A DNA stretch of 64,000 nucleotides from Persicitalea sp963803495. Its GTDB lineage: Bacteria > Bacteroidota > Bacteroidia > Cytophagales > Spirosomataceae. This document shows, one piece after another, positions 34,701-43,392 of the stretch (positions within the stretch are counted from its first letter, which is position 1; every line of letters begins with the position of its first letter). Position numbers and translations under genes: made by a program. The notes beneath the pieces are model-generated. The model made no database searches and was not told the origin of the DNA. It was given only the letters and a program-made list of their open reading frames with translations. The stretch covers positions 2,852,001 to 2,916,000 of the forward strand of contig CAWDMP010000002.1 in assembly GCA_963803495.1 (NCBI GenBank). The letters are read 5' to 3'.

Positions 34701-35778
34701 TGAGTTTTTTCAGTAGGCTGCCGAAGGTTAGTCGCTGGTGGTCGTAGGCATCGGCCAACTCGGTTTTGCGCTGCTTCAGGAAATCTACGAAGCGGACCCC
34801 TTCCGGCAGCTGCGAGCGCAGGGGTAGCAGATTGACGCAATGCCCGACGAGCCGGTAGTCGCCCGTCACGGATTGCCCAGCGGTCGGCAGTCCAAAACTG
34901 ATGGTATCTTGGCCGGTCAGCCGGTGGAGCCACACATCGAAAGCTGTGATTAGCACCGTGGCAAAGCTGCACCCGGCTTCGCGGCCCATCTTTTTCAGGG
35001 CGGTGACCAGAGTTTCGTCCAGGTTGAAATCCAACCGATGGCTTTTGTAGGTGCGCGTGGGCGGACGGGAGAAATCGGTGGGTGCGTCGAGTACGGGAAT
35101 GCCTTGTTTGTACTGATCGAGCCAGAAGGATTGAATTTCGATGTATTGCGGACTTTGTTCAAATGAAATTTGCGCTTCGACAAATTCTTTAAAAGAAACC
35201 GACTCTGGCAAGGCCGTGAATTGGTTTTGAACGTCTGCGGAATATAACGCGCTCAAATCCTGCATCAAAATACCCATCGACCAGCCGTCACAAACGATGT
35301 GGTGGGCAGTAAGCACCAGGTAAGATTCATCCTCGGAGAGCGTCAGCAGGGCCGCCTTGAATAACGGCCCGCGCAAAAGGTCGAAGCAGTACTCGGCCTC
35401 CTGCCGGAGAAAATCGGTTACGGCTTCAGCCTGTTCGGTTGATTTTTTTGCGCTATAATCTTCGAACTGCACCTGAATGGGCAGGTCGTGGAAGATAATC
35501 ATCTGCTGGCCATCAGCACCGAAAGCGGAGCGTAGCGACTCGTGTCGACGAATGAGTTTGCGGACGGATTCTTCCAGGGCTGCCCGCTCGGGAACGCCTT
35601 GGAAGTGCAGGGATACCGACTCGTTATACGCCCGGTTGGCATCGTCGCCGCCCAGTGCGCAGGCCGTCCAAATTTCCTTCTGCGGCTCGGTAGTAAGCGT
35701 CAACCGACTAATTTCCGGGCCCGCAAATGGATCGAAATCTACCGAAGTAGTGCTATCGGGTAAAATGGCGTCGACCAT
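31741..35778 (-). CDS. Non-ribosomal peptide synthetase, C-A-T-TE module
   Basis: A 1345-residue terminal module. Condensation domain: HHIVCDGWS at about 159-167 with the catalytic second His intact. Adenylation domain: about 505-1010, with YTSGSTGRPKG, YGPTETTIY, GELGEIDHAL-type and NGKIDRKALP cores. Carrier domain: GGHSLIA with the phosphopantetheine Ser, near 1065. Type I thioesterase: from about 1100, with GYSFGGY and GDHKTMFE. Manual alignment to GrsA gives pocket residues D-I-L-Q-L-C-M-I-Y, nearest to known Gly-type codes (DILQLG...) but with C and Y unusual, so the substrate is uncertain. It starts 6 bp after the hybrid gene and receives its chain. Confidence 0.92.
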   Translation of the reverse strand: MVDAILPDSTTSVDFDPFAGPEISRLTLTTEPQKEIWTACALGGDDANRAYNESVSLHFQGVPERAALEESVRKLIRRHESLRSAFGADGQQMIIFHDLPIQVQFEDYSAKKSTEQAEAVTDFLRQEAEYCFDLLRGPLFKAALLTLSEDESYLVLTAHHIVCDGWSMGILMQDLSALYSADVQNQFTALPESVSFKEFVEAQISFEQSPQYIEIQSFWLDQYKQGIPVLDAPTDFSRPPTRTYKSHRLDFNLDETLVTALKKMGREAGCSFATVLITAFDVWLHRLTGQDTISFGLPTAGQSVTGDYRLVGHCVNLLPLRSQLPEGVRFVDFLKQRKTELADAYDHQRLTFGSLLKKLSITRDSSRIPLVPAIFNLDMGLADGVDFHGLPYQLMSNPRAYENFELFLNASGSENSLTLEWSYNTQLFKPGTIDRMMVGFENLIREVVANPSIRVDTLNWGMTNEAVAAPIQAEAPTQEEATYAPKQQPLHQFLAQTAARFPEKTALVFQQQTLTYRRLHETANQLARYLVEKGIQKGDFVGVALDRSPELLIALLAVLKAGAAYLPLDPSFPHDRLAYMLTDSSARMVVTSKKYASRLNTPVSELEIEKVLAESSTLPTSEPTISTNGDDLAYILYTSGSTGRPKGVLIEHRNLVNLLMSMIAWPGITPDDRLLAVTTISFDIAGLELFLPLLVGATLVLADSETTRDGRLLLETAENKQISIIQATPATYKIMLAAGWENPLPLKVLCCGEPLTKDLAQKLMARCTSLWNMYGPTETTIYSTGKQILPSDNLITIGRPIHNTQVFILDDAGKQLGIGSVGEITIAGAGVARGYHNRPELNAEKFVKNPFGDGLLYRTGDLGKWTPNGEIRCLGRMDQQVKIRGYRIELGEIDHALLKNSDIKDAVVVAREDRPGDPHLVAYIVPKDTLDGGEASEWRERWKQRMKESLPDYMVPTEFVILTQLPLTPNGKIDRKALPTPESESQSADLAVARPRSREEALVAGIWSDILGLEKISETDDFFELGGHSLIAVQIMTRIERETGKRLPLSTLFEYPTIQKLALLLQTNEKATNWKSLVPIKPTGTRMPIYFVHGDGLNLMNFKGVAHKMDPDQPVYGFQGRGLDRQDELLDSIDDMAAFYVSELLEQNPAGPYALAGYSFGGYIAVEMVRILHRMNKDVQLLGLFDTDAEIITTQVFNANNLAKRIRRQFPKLLWVIRSFVEDPAQTVAYQKSFFKRKANEILSAIGLRKEPKPGDTLGDLSPIMAKVENAYQKHVIRPFDGHVTLFRAQKRPYFVADFTFLGWKKYALKGVTVYEVPGDHKTMFEASHDQETARIIQKALNESG

Positions 35779-35784
35779 GGGCGT

Positions 35785-38700
35785 CTATCTCGTTTCGATT
35801 TGCAAATATTTCCCGGCCCTTTCCGGGTCAACCAAAAACCAGCCCGGATTACCCGCCTGATCCCGGCCGAGCTTAGCCCCCGGAACTGGCGGCCGGTTCA
35901 ATTCATCCGTTACCGGTGGTACCGCCTCAAAAAAACCGGCTTCGATCATTTCGTCCGTACTTTCCTCAAAAAGCGCGATCACCCGGTCGATCTCCTCGTC
36001 GGTGATGGCCTCGGTTATAAAACACGGAAAGCCGTCCCAGATATGAATGCCTTTTTCCCGCATCAGGGTAAACAAGAGCTCGCTATAAGGAACTTCCTGG
36101 TGCCATTTGATTTTCCACAATGAGCCAAACTGCGCCACAAACAACGGTAGTTGCTGGTGCCCGAACTGAGCGTTAAGCGCGTCGGCGAGCCGTTCGGCCT
36201 TGGCGGTCAGGTTACGCTGCAACTGCGGGCCCTGCGCTTTCAGGTGAAGCAGGGAAGCCCGGGCGGTGGCGAGCGCCAAAGGATGCCGCACGAATGTGCC
36301 GGCGAAATAGGTGACGCCCACTTCCGGGAACGACCGGTCACCATAGTCCCAGAAGCCCCCGTCAAGCGCGTCCATGAACCATTTTTTTCCGGCAATCACC
36401 CCAATCGACAGCCCACCGCCTACTACTTTTCCGTACGCTGCCAGGTCGGCCTGAATGCCAAACAAACCCTGTGCGCCCGCCGGGTGCATCCTGAAACCAG
36501 TGATGACTTCGTCGAAAATAAGCACAGTACCGGCGGCTTCGGTCAAGGTACGTAGTTCTTTCAAGAATGCCACGGGCTGGAACTCAGGACGGCGACTCTG
36601 CACGGGCTCCACCAGCACGGCGGCGATCTCCTGCGCCCGTTCGCGAATAATTTCCAGGCTCTCCGGGGTACCATAATCCAGAATCAGCATGTTCTGCACA
36701 GCTTGGGGCATGATGCCCGGGGCCGCCGGAAACGACTTTAATTTTTTGCTTCCCCGCACGATTACCTCGTCGATGATCCCGTGGTACGATCCGGTAAAGG
36801 CCACAATCAGCGATCGGCCCGTCACCGTTCGGGCAATACGCATGGCGCCCAACACGGCTTCCGATCCCGTGTTGCACAGCGCGGCCCGGTCGGATTGGGT
36901 CATTTCACAAACCAATTTACACACCTCGCCCGACAGTTCGTGCTGGGGACCGACTTCAAACCCGTCTTCTACTTGCTTGTGCAGGGCCTCCTTGATAAAA
37001 TCGGGCTGATAGCCAAACATATTGGAGCCGAACCCATTTAGCATGTCAATGTACTCGTTGCCATCGATGTCCCACAGCCGACTACCTTTTGAACGATTGA
37101 TCACGATAGGATACACCAATTCTTTGGTCAGCGGCTTGAAACCCGACACCACGCGGGGGTCGGCCATGTGGGGGCGGTGCTGCTGCGTGTACGACTTGCT
37201 GCCCGCCGTCTTTTGGGCATAGCGCTCTGTCAAATTTTGCAGGAAAGCTTGTTGCGGAGCCGTCAGTTCGGTTTCCTGCCGCTCGATTCGCGCGGCCGCA
37301 CCAAACGGCTTTTTAATCTCGACCGCTTCGTCAGCCGTCAGGTCCGTTGCCTCGGCGGTCGAGGATTCTCCGGTTGGTAGCCCGTTAGTGGCCTGCTTTC
37401 CATTGACATAAGCAGCATTATTCGTGCCAATCGGAGCCGTGGCAGGAGCAGACAGCGGTGGGGTAGGGCTGCCGCCCTGTAGCAAGGCAATCTGCTGCGA
37501 TAGTATGTGCAATTGTTGCGCAATCAGCCCAATGGCCGGGTTGACCTCTCCCTGGTTGGTAACGTAGTTAACGGGTACATTCGGCATCATGGCCGCGATC
37601 GGAGCGGATGGCGCGGGCCGATAGGCCCCGGCGGGCAGATTCTGGTCGAGATAAGCCACCAGCAGACTGGGCGATGCGTACGCTTCGTTCAGTTGGCGGA
37701 ATGTCAACGGCAGGTCGAATTCCTTTTTCAGCATGATCGCTATCTGAGTCAACAGCAGCGAATCCAACCCCAATTCTATAAAAGTCTGGTTAGGGCTAAT
37801 GTCTGCCATTTCGAAGCCCGAAGCTTCTTCCACGATAGCTTTGACTTTTTCCAATAAAACATCACTTCTCATGGTGCTCGATTCTTGGTTGGTTGAAGGC
37901 GTTTCAGGCGCGTCGACGCGAGGCAGTGGACTGGCCGTCAAAGGTAGTATGGGATCGACCCAGCACCGCTTTTTGTCGAATGCGTAGGTGGGAAGTACCA
38001 ATTTGGATCTTACTTGCCCCGCGTAAAATTGGGTCCAGTCAGGCTCGACACCGTGGAGCCAAAGCTGCCCGAGGGTCTCCAATACTTGCCGATACTCGGA
38101 CGAATCGGCTTTGGGTGGTAGCAGACTGACCAAAGCCGTCACCTGACGCGAACCGGCTTGCTGCCGGACCATGGTAGTCAACGCACGCCCGGGCCCTGTT
38201 TCCAGAAAAACCGAATGTTCGCGCTCGAGCAGGGTTTCGCTCGCGTCGGCAAAACGTACGGTGTGCCGCAGGTGATTGGCCCAATAGACTGGGTCCGTGG
38301 CTTCGGCATCTGTGAGGTACGTACCTGTCACGGTCGAAACGACGGGCCGCTGCGGCGGGTGCAAAGGAAAGCTTTCCACCAGGGCAGTGAACTGGGGTAT
38401 AATGGGTTCCATCATGGCGGAATGGAATGCGTGGCTGGTGGGCAGCAATCGATTGGGGATTTCCTGCAAATTCAGCTGCGCGGCAAACGAAGTCACCGCC
38501 TCATCGGGGCCGGCCACCACGCACAACCGGTTGGAATTGATAGCCGCAATCGACAATATGTCGGGTAGCATAGCCCGCAAGGCACCAGCTTCTATCCGAA
38601 CCGACAGCATACTACCCTTCGGCAATCCACTAACCATTTGTCCCCGGCGCGCGACTAATTTCAATGCATCGGGCAAAGAGAAAACACCGGCCAGATGCGC

Positions 38701-41700
38701 CGCGACAAATTCCCCGATACTATGTCCGCATAGAACCGTGGGTTCGATCCCCCAACTCATCCACAACCGCGCCAGTGCATATTCGGTCACGAAAATAGCG
38801 GGTTGGGTAAAGCGCGTATCCTTCAGGCGGGCTTCCGCCTCCTCGTCAGGCGCAGTCGAGTATATGACTTCTCTTATATGGACCTCAATTTCACCTCTCA
38901 GCAATTCGGCGCACGCGTCGACTGCCTGCCGGTACACGGCTTCATTCTCGTAAAGCGCCCGGCCCATGTCGAGGTACTGCGCGCCCTGCCCCGGAAACAA
39001 GAATACCATTTCCCCGGGGTGTTGAGTCAGCGTGTTGGTCGTCGCAGTGGGTAGGGAAGTGGTGGCTTCTTTTCCGTCAGTAGCCACCACGAACTGCCGA
39101 TGCTGGAAGCCCGGACGCGTGGTTTGCAGGGTGTAGGCTACATCAGCCAGTGGTTCGTCGGGATATTGTCGAAGATGATCCCCAAGCCGATCGGCGTAAG
39201 CATCGGCGCTCTGCGCCGACTTAGCCGACCACGTCAGCAGTTGGAGGGATCGGCTGTCGCCGGACGGCACCGGTGCGTTCACCGCTTCTTCCAGTACTAT
39301 GTGGACGTTGGTGCCGCCCACGCCAAAGGAGCTCACCCCGGCCCGGCGCAGCTCGTCCGATGCCCAATCCGTTAGTTTTGTAGGAACAAAAAACGGGCTA
39401 TTCGCAAAATCAATATTTGGGTTAGGCTGCTCGAAGCCCAGCGAAGGCGGAATCTGCCTATGGTACAGTGCCAGCGTCGCCTTGATGAAACCCGCCACAC
39501 CCGCCGCCTGGGTCAGGTGGCCCATATTACTTTTGATCGAGCCAATCGGGCAATACTGATGGCGCGGTTGGGGGCCAAAGGCTATCACCAAACCTTCCAA
39601 TTCGATCGGGTCGCCCAGGGGCGTAGCGGTACCGTGCGCTTCCAGGTAGCCGATCGTCGCGGGGTCGATCCGGGCTTCATCGATTGCCATCCTGATCGCG
39701 GCTGCCTGGCCTTCGGCACTAGGGGCCGTGAAGCTACCCTTACCGCCGCCGTCGTTGTTTACCCCCACGCCCTTGATCACGGCGTAAATCCGATCCCCAT
39801 CCCGTTGGGCGGCTTCCAGGTTTTTGAGTAAAACCACGCCCGCTCCATCACTGAAAACGGTTCCGGTACCCTCGGCATCGAACGACCTGGTATGGCCATC
39901 GCGACTAAACATAGCCCCTTCCTGGTACAAATGACCGCTGTCGACGGGGGCTGTCACACTAGCGCCCCCGGCCAGCGCCAGGTCGCATTGGCCCTTGCGA
40001 ATGCTCTCGACGGCTTGCGTAATCGCGAGCAGCGAGGTCGAACAAGCCGAATAAACGCTCACCGCCGGGCCTTTCAAATCCAACTGGTACGCCGTCCGGG
40101 AAGCGATGTAGTCCTTTTCATTGACGGTCATGGCCTGGAATGCCCCGATCTGGTCGACTACGGCCTGGTTTGGCAGGATATTGTTGAGGTAGTAGGTATT
40201 GTTGCCACATCCGGCATACACCCCGATTCGACCGGAGTTTAGTTGGGGTAGGTAGCCCGTTTGCTCCAGTGCTTCCCAGGCGATTTCGAGAAATACCCGC
40301 TGCTGCGGGTCCATCACTTCGGCTAGTTTTGGCGTCAGCCCGAAAAAAGCTGCATCGAATTCGTGGATACCGTCGATGATTCCGCGCGCTCGTACATAGG
40401 AGGCATCACTTCTGGTGGCGGCTGAAACGGCTGGGTCTAACGCTTCGGAATCAAAGAATTCAATGGTCTCCTGTCCTCCTTTTAGTACTTCCCAAAGTTC
40501 GGCGATGCTGTTAGCACCAGGAAAACGACCCGCCATCCCGATGACGGCCACATCGGCGGAATCAGTGGGTTGGGTTTGATTGATTCCGGTCGGCGCCGGA
40601 ACCTCTTGCTTGTTTTCCAGAACCGCAATAACCCCCGCGACGGTAGGGTACTGGTAGAGCCTGGTAACCGGCAGCGTGCGCTCCAGCTGTTGCTTCAGGG
40701 CGGCAATCGTTTTTTGGGCCAAAAGCGAATTCCCCCCCAATTCAAAAAAATTGTCGTCCAGACCGACGCGTTCCATGCCCAGAATCGTGCCCCACAAGTC
40801 AGCCACCTGCTTCTCAAATTCCGAAGCCGGCGCGCGGTACAGCGTACCGAGCGCCGGACGCTGGTGGCCGGGTTTGGGGAGTTGCTTCTTATCTATTTTA
40901 CCGCTTACGGTTCGGGGAAAATCTTCCAGCTGAACAAAGTGCGCTGGCACCATGAAGTCGGGTAGCTGTGCTTCGATCCCCTTTCGCAAGGCTTCCATGC
41001 TGTAGGCATCGGTCGTGACCACGTACGCGACGAGCTGCTTTTGGCCGAGTACCTCTTCCCGCACCACGACGACGGCCTGCCGAACTTCCGGTTGCCGGGT
41101 TAGGGCCACTTCGATCTCCCCAAGTTCGACTCTGTTTCCCCTTATCTTTACCTGATGGTCTCTCCGCCCCTGAAATTCAATCGAGCCGTCGGGATTGTAG
41201 CGCGCCAGATCACCGGTTCGGTACAACGTGACCGGACCTTTTTGCGGGTGTGTCCATTCAACGAATGCTTCGGCAGTCAGTTCAGGGCGATTGAGGTACC
41301 CGTCTGCCAAACACACGCCACTGATGCTAATTTCGCCCACTTCGCCTGCGGGTACCACTTCACCGACCTCGTTGAGAAGCAAAACGTCGACGTTCGCGAT
41401 CGGATGACCAATGCTGGGTACTTGGGGCCAGTTTTGCGCCTCGCCCTTCAATTTCAGCGTACTCACCCAAAGGCTAGCCTCCGTGGGTCCGTATACGTTC
41501 ATGAGTACACATTCGGGCCGGGCGACGAAGAAGCGGGCGATCTGAGGCGTTATTTTCAGGAGTTCTCCCCCCGTGATTACTTCCAGGAGGTAGTCCGCGA
41601 CACCCGGCGCTTCGTCGGCTGCCTCGGCCAGATATTGCAACACCACGTAGGGCAGAAAAACCCGATGGATACGGTTTTGGCGAATATAATCGAGCAGCCG

Positions 41701-42366
41701 TCCGGCATCGAGCCGGATGCTATCGTCGATCAGGTGAACGGTACCGCCCGTGATGAGCGGCAGGAATATTTCCTGAAACGAGGCATCGAAGCTCAGGTGG
41801 CAAAACTGAAGCGTCTGTAGCCTCGGTCCGGAAATGGCGTGGTCCTGCTGCCATTGCAGCAAATTGAGCAGTCCGGCGTGGCCCAGGCATACGCCTTTCG
41901 GCTTACCCGTCGAGCCGGATGTGTAGAGAATACAAGCCGTAGCGTTGCCGGATGGAACGGGAATCGGCTCGAAATCGTAGTCCAAATCGGCCCTGATCAC
42001 TTTTAGTCCCAAATCGGCAAAGCAAGCTTCGTCGTCGGCGTTGGTCAGGCAGGCACTTACCCCAGAATCATCGATGATTTGCTCCAGCCTCAGGGTAGGG
42101 TAGGTCGGATCGAGGGGCAGGTACGCTTTTCCGGCTTTGAGAATAGCAAAGACGCTCACCACCATGCTCATACCGCGCGTGGCACTTACACCTATTATAC
42201 TGGCTTTGGAGAATTGGTGCAGAATGGCCTGAGCGAGTTCATCAGCGCGCTTGTTGAGTTCACCAAACGATAACAGCTTAGCTCCGTGAACGAGGGCAGT
42301 TTGGTCGGCATGCGTATGTGCCGCTTCCTCTACCAAGTGGTGAATTAATGCGGGAGGGACTTTCAT
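35785..42366 (-). CDS. Hybrid NRPS-PKS, A-T-KS-AT-ACP-aminotransferase
   Basis: A 2193-residue loading and extension protein. A domain: about 10-500 (YTSGSTGKPKG, pocket residues read D-A-Q-F-I-G-V-L-W, no clear match). T: LGGNSLL near 545. KS: from about 605, active Cys in YSACSTSL near 774, both His present (EAHGTATPLGD, NMGHLTQ). AT: GHSIGEF near 1217 and HAFH near 1313, the malonyl-CoA pattern. ACP: LGLDSLL near 1534. Class III PLP aminotransferase: about 1700-2130, with the Lys in AAYGKVVGGG. No KR, DH or ER is present. The order predicts an aminoacyl starter, one malonyl extension and transamination of the beta-ketone, as in mycosubtilin/iturin-type synthases. Confidence 0.93.
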   Translation of the reverse strand: MKVPPALIHHLVEEAAHTHADQTALVHGAKLLSFGELNKRADELAQAILHQFSKASIIGVSATRGMSMVVSVFAILKAGKAYLPLDPTYPTLRLEQIIDDSGVSACLTNADDEACFADLGLKVIRADLDYDFEPIPVPSGNATACILYTSGSTGKPKGVCLGHAGLLNLLQWQQDHAISGPRLQTLQFCHLSFDASFQEIFLPLITGGTVHLIDDSIRLDAGRLLDYIRQNRIHRVFLPYVVLQYLAEAADEAPGVADYLLEVITGGELLKITPQIARFFVARPECVLMNVYGPTEASLWVSTLKLKGEAQNWPQVPSIGHPIANVDVLLLNEVGEVVPAGEVGEISISGVCLADGYLNRPELTAEAFVEWTHPQKGPVTLYRTGDLARYNPDGSIEFQGRRDHQVKIRGNRVELGEIEVALTRQPEVRQAVVVVREEVLGQKQLVAYVVTTDAYSMEALRKGIEAQLPDFMVPAHFVQLEDFPRTVSGKIDKKQLPKPGHQRPALGTLYRAPASEFEKQVADLWGTILGMERVGLDDNFFELGGNSLLAQKTIAALKQQLERTLPVTRLYQYPTVAGVIAVLENKQEVPAPTGINQTQPTDSADVAVIGMAGRFPGANSIAELWEVLKGGQETIEFFDSEALDPAVSAATRSDASYVRARGIIDGIHEFDAAFFGLTPKLAEVMDPQQRVFLEIAWEALEQTGYLPQLNSGRIGVYAGCGNNTYYLNNILPNQAVVDQIGAFQAMTVNEKDYIASRTAYQLDLKGPAVSVYSACSTSLLAITQAVESIRKGQCDLALAGGASVTAPVDSGHLYQEGAMFSRDGHTRSFDAEGTGTVFSDGAGVVLLKNLEAAQRDGDRIYAVIKGVGVNNDGGGKGSFTAPSAEGQAAAIRMAIDEARIDPATIGYLEAHGTATPLGDPIELEGLVIAFGPQPRHQYCPIGSIKSNMGHLTQAAGVAGFIKATLALYHRQIPPSLGFEQPNPNIDFANSPFFVPTKLTDWASDELRRAGVSSFGVGGTNVHIVLEEAVNAPVPSGDSRSLQLLTWSAKSAQSADAYADRLGDHLRQYPDEPLADVAYTLQTTRPGFQHRQFVVATDGKEATTSLPTATTNTLTQHPGEMVFLFPGQGAQYLDMGRALYENEAVYRQAVDACAELLRGEIEVHIREVIYSTAPDEEAEARLKDTRFTQPAIFVTEYALARLWMSWGIEPTVLCGHSIGEFVAAHLAGVFSLPDALKLVARRGQMVSGLPKGSMLSVRIEAGALRAMLPDILSIAAINSNRLCVVAGPDEAVTSFAAQLNLQEIPNRLLPTSHAFHSAMMEPIIPQFTALVESFPLHPPQRPVVSTVTGTYLTDAEATDPVYWANHLRHTVRFADASETLLEREHSVFLETGPGRALTTMVRQQAGSRQVTALVSLLPPKADSSEYRQVLETLGQLWLHGVEPDWTQFYAGQVRSKLVLPTYAFDKKRCWVDPILPLTASPLPRVDAPETPSTNQESSTMRSDVLLEKVKAIVEEASGFEMADISPNQTFIELGLDSLLLTQIAIMLKKEFDLPLTFRQLNEAYASPSLLVAYLDQNLPAGAYRPAPSAPIAAMMPNVPVNYVTNQGEVNPAIGLIAQQLHILSQQIALLQGGSPTPPLSAPATAPIGTNNAAYVNGKQATNGLPTGESSTAEATDLTADEAVEIKKPFGAAARIERQETELTAPQQAFLQNLTERYAQKTAGSKSYTQQHRPHMADPRVVSGFKPLTKELVYPIVINRSKGSRLWDIDGNEYIDMLNGFGSNMFGYQPDFIKEALHKQVEDGFEVGPQHELSGEVCKLVCEMTQSDRAALCNTGSEAVLGAMRIARTVTGRSLIVAFTGSYHGIIDEVIVRGSKKLKSFPAAPGIMPQAVQNMLILDYGTPESLEIIRERAQEIAAVLVEPVQSRRPEFQPVAFLKELRTLTEAAGTVLIFDEVITGFRMHPAGAQGLFGIQADLAAYGKVVGGGLSIGVIAGKKWFMDALDGGFWDYGDRSFPEVGVTYFAGTFVRHPLALATARASLLHLKAQGPQLQRNLTAKAERLADALNAQFGHQQLPLFVAQFGSLWKIKWHQEVPYSELLFTLMREKGIHIWDGFPCFITEAITDEEIDRVIALFEESTDEMIEAGFFEAVPPVTDELNRPPVPGAKLGRDQAGNPGWFLVDPERAGKYLQIETR

Positions 42367-42523
42367 AGGCGGAGAAGAGCTGAGGAATAGTACGCGAATA
42401 TCGGGTTAAAAACGTACTTTAACAAAGTGGCAACTAACGTACCGAGATCAGATACAACCAGCCCGCTTTGGACGTGGTGGGTGGGCGTGCGCCACTAGAG
42501 TTTTATCTCTTGAATATTTTATC
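42367..42523. promoter_or_regulatory. Divergent promoter region of the NRPS-PKS cluster
   Basis: This 157-bp spacer separates the minus-strand synthase operon and the plus-strand phosphopantetheinyl transferase. It should hold both promoters. No complete TTG-N19-TAnnTTTG was found, so alternative sigma factors or an activator are possible. Confidence 0.5.
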
Positions 42524-43324
42524 GTGAGTGATTCTGGTAAAAACGTAGACAATGGACGGGAGAGTAGTTCGATCCTATGCCATGAACTCGGGCCAATCGA
42601 ATGGTTGGATTGGAAGCACTGCCTCTGCGGGGACGACCTGGCGGTGTTTAGATTTTATTTCTCGGAAAACACCCCCCGCCTACCAGACTGGCGCGCGCTA
42701 CTGCATCCCGATGAGATCGAGCGGGCCGGGCGCTACCACCGGAGAGCGGACCGCCTGCGTTCGCTTTACACCCGAAGTCTCCTAAGAATCCTGGCCGGGA
42801 AGTACACCCATCGAAATTCGCTGGATATTCGCCTGACAGCGGGATCAAGGCAGAAACCCGAATTAGCAGACAATCCCGAATGGCACGTAAACGCTGCACA
42901 CTCGGGAAACTGGATTCTGCTGACGGTGGGTAGGACCAGCGTGGGTATCGATGTTGAAGAAATAAAACCTGACTTCGATTTTACCGATGTGATCTCCTTC
43001 ACTTTTAGTACCCAAGAACAACAGTACATTGGAATCGGTGGCAACGCGCTAAGACGATTCTACGCCTTATGGACCAGGAAAGAAGCGTTCGTCAAGGCGG
43101 TCGGTAGTGGGATCGATGAGACTTTCGCGCAAGTCCCGTCACTGCCCGGACTCCATGCATGGGCACTCACCCAACCGGCCGCCGCCGAAGCCTGGAAGGT
43201 TGCCAGTTTTCACGCAGCCGAAGGCTATCCAGCCGCCATCGCTTACCATGACACTCCCAAGCCGCTCCGGTTTTATACGCTCGACCCGGGTATTTTCTCG
43301 GCTCCGAACCTGAACCACGCCTGA
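42524..43324 (+). CDS. Sfp-type 4'-phosphopantetheinyl transferase
   Basis: A 266-residue enzyme that loads the phosphopantetheine arm on carrier domains. The core motifs are GIDVEEIKP (Mg-binding Asp/Glu) and LWTRKEAFVKAVGSG (Lys). The substrate-side His region is AAHSGNWILL. A GTG start at 42524 is used. It is divergent from the NRPS-PKS operon and surely serves its three carrier domains. Its size and sequence are of the Sfp/Gsp class and not AcpS. Confidence 0.9.
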   Translation: MSDSGKNVDNGRESSSILCHELGPIEWLDWKHCLCGDDLAVFRFYFSENTPRLPDWRALLHPDEIERAGRYHRRADRLRSLYTRSLLRILAGKYTHRNSLDIRLTAGSRQKPELADNPEWHVNAAHSGNWILLTVGRTSVGIDVEEIKPDFDFTDVISFTFSTQEQQYIGIGGNALRRFYALWTRKEAFVKAVGSGIDETFAQVPSLPGLHAWALTQPAAAEAWKVASFHAAEGYPAAIAYHDTPKPLRFYTLDPGIFSAPNLNHA

Positions 43325-43357
43325 TTTTCCAGACAAGCTAGCAAAGCTTTTTCTTGT

Positions 43358-43365
43358 TAACTTTG
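43358..43365 (+). promoter_or_regulatory. Candidate -7 element (TAACTTTG) of ffh
   Basis: It matches TAnnTTTG, 28 bp before the ffh ATG. The -33 TTG is not at the ideal place. Confidence 0.45.
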
Positions 43366-43392
43366 TCGAAAATCCCAGCAAATTGAAATTTC

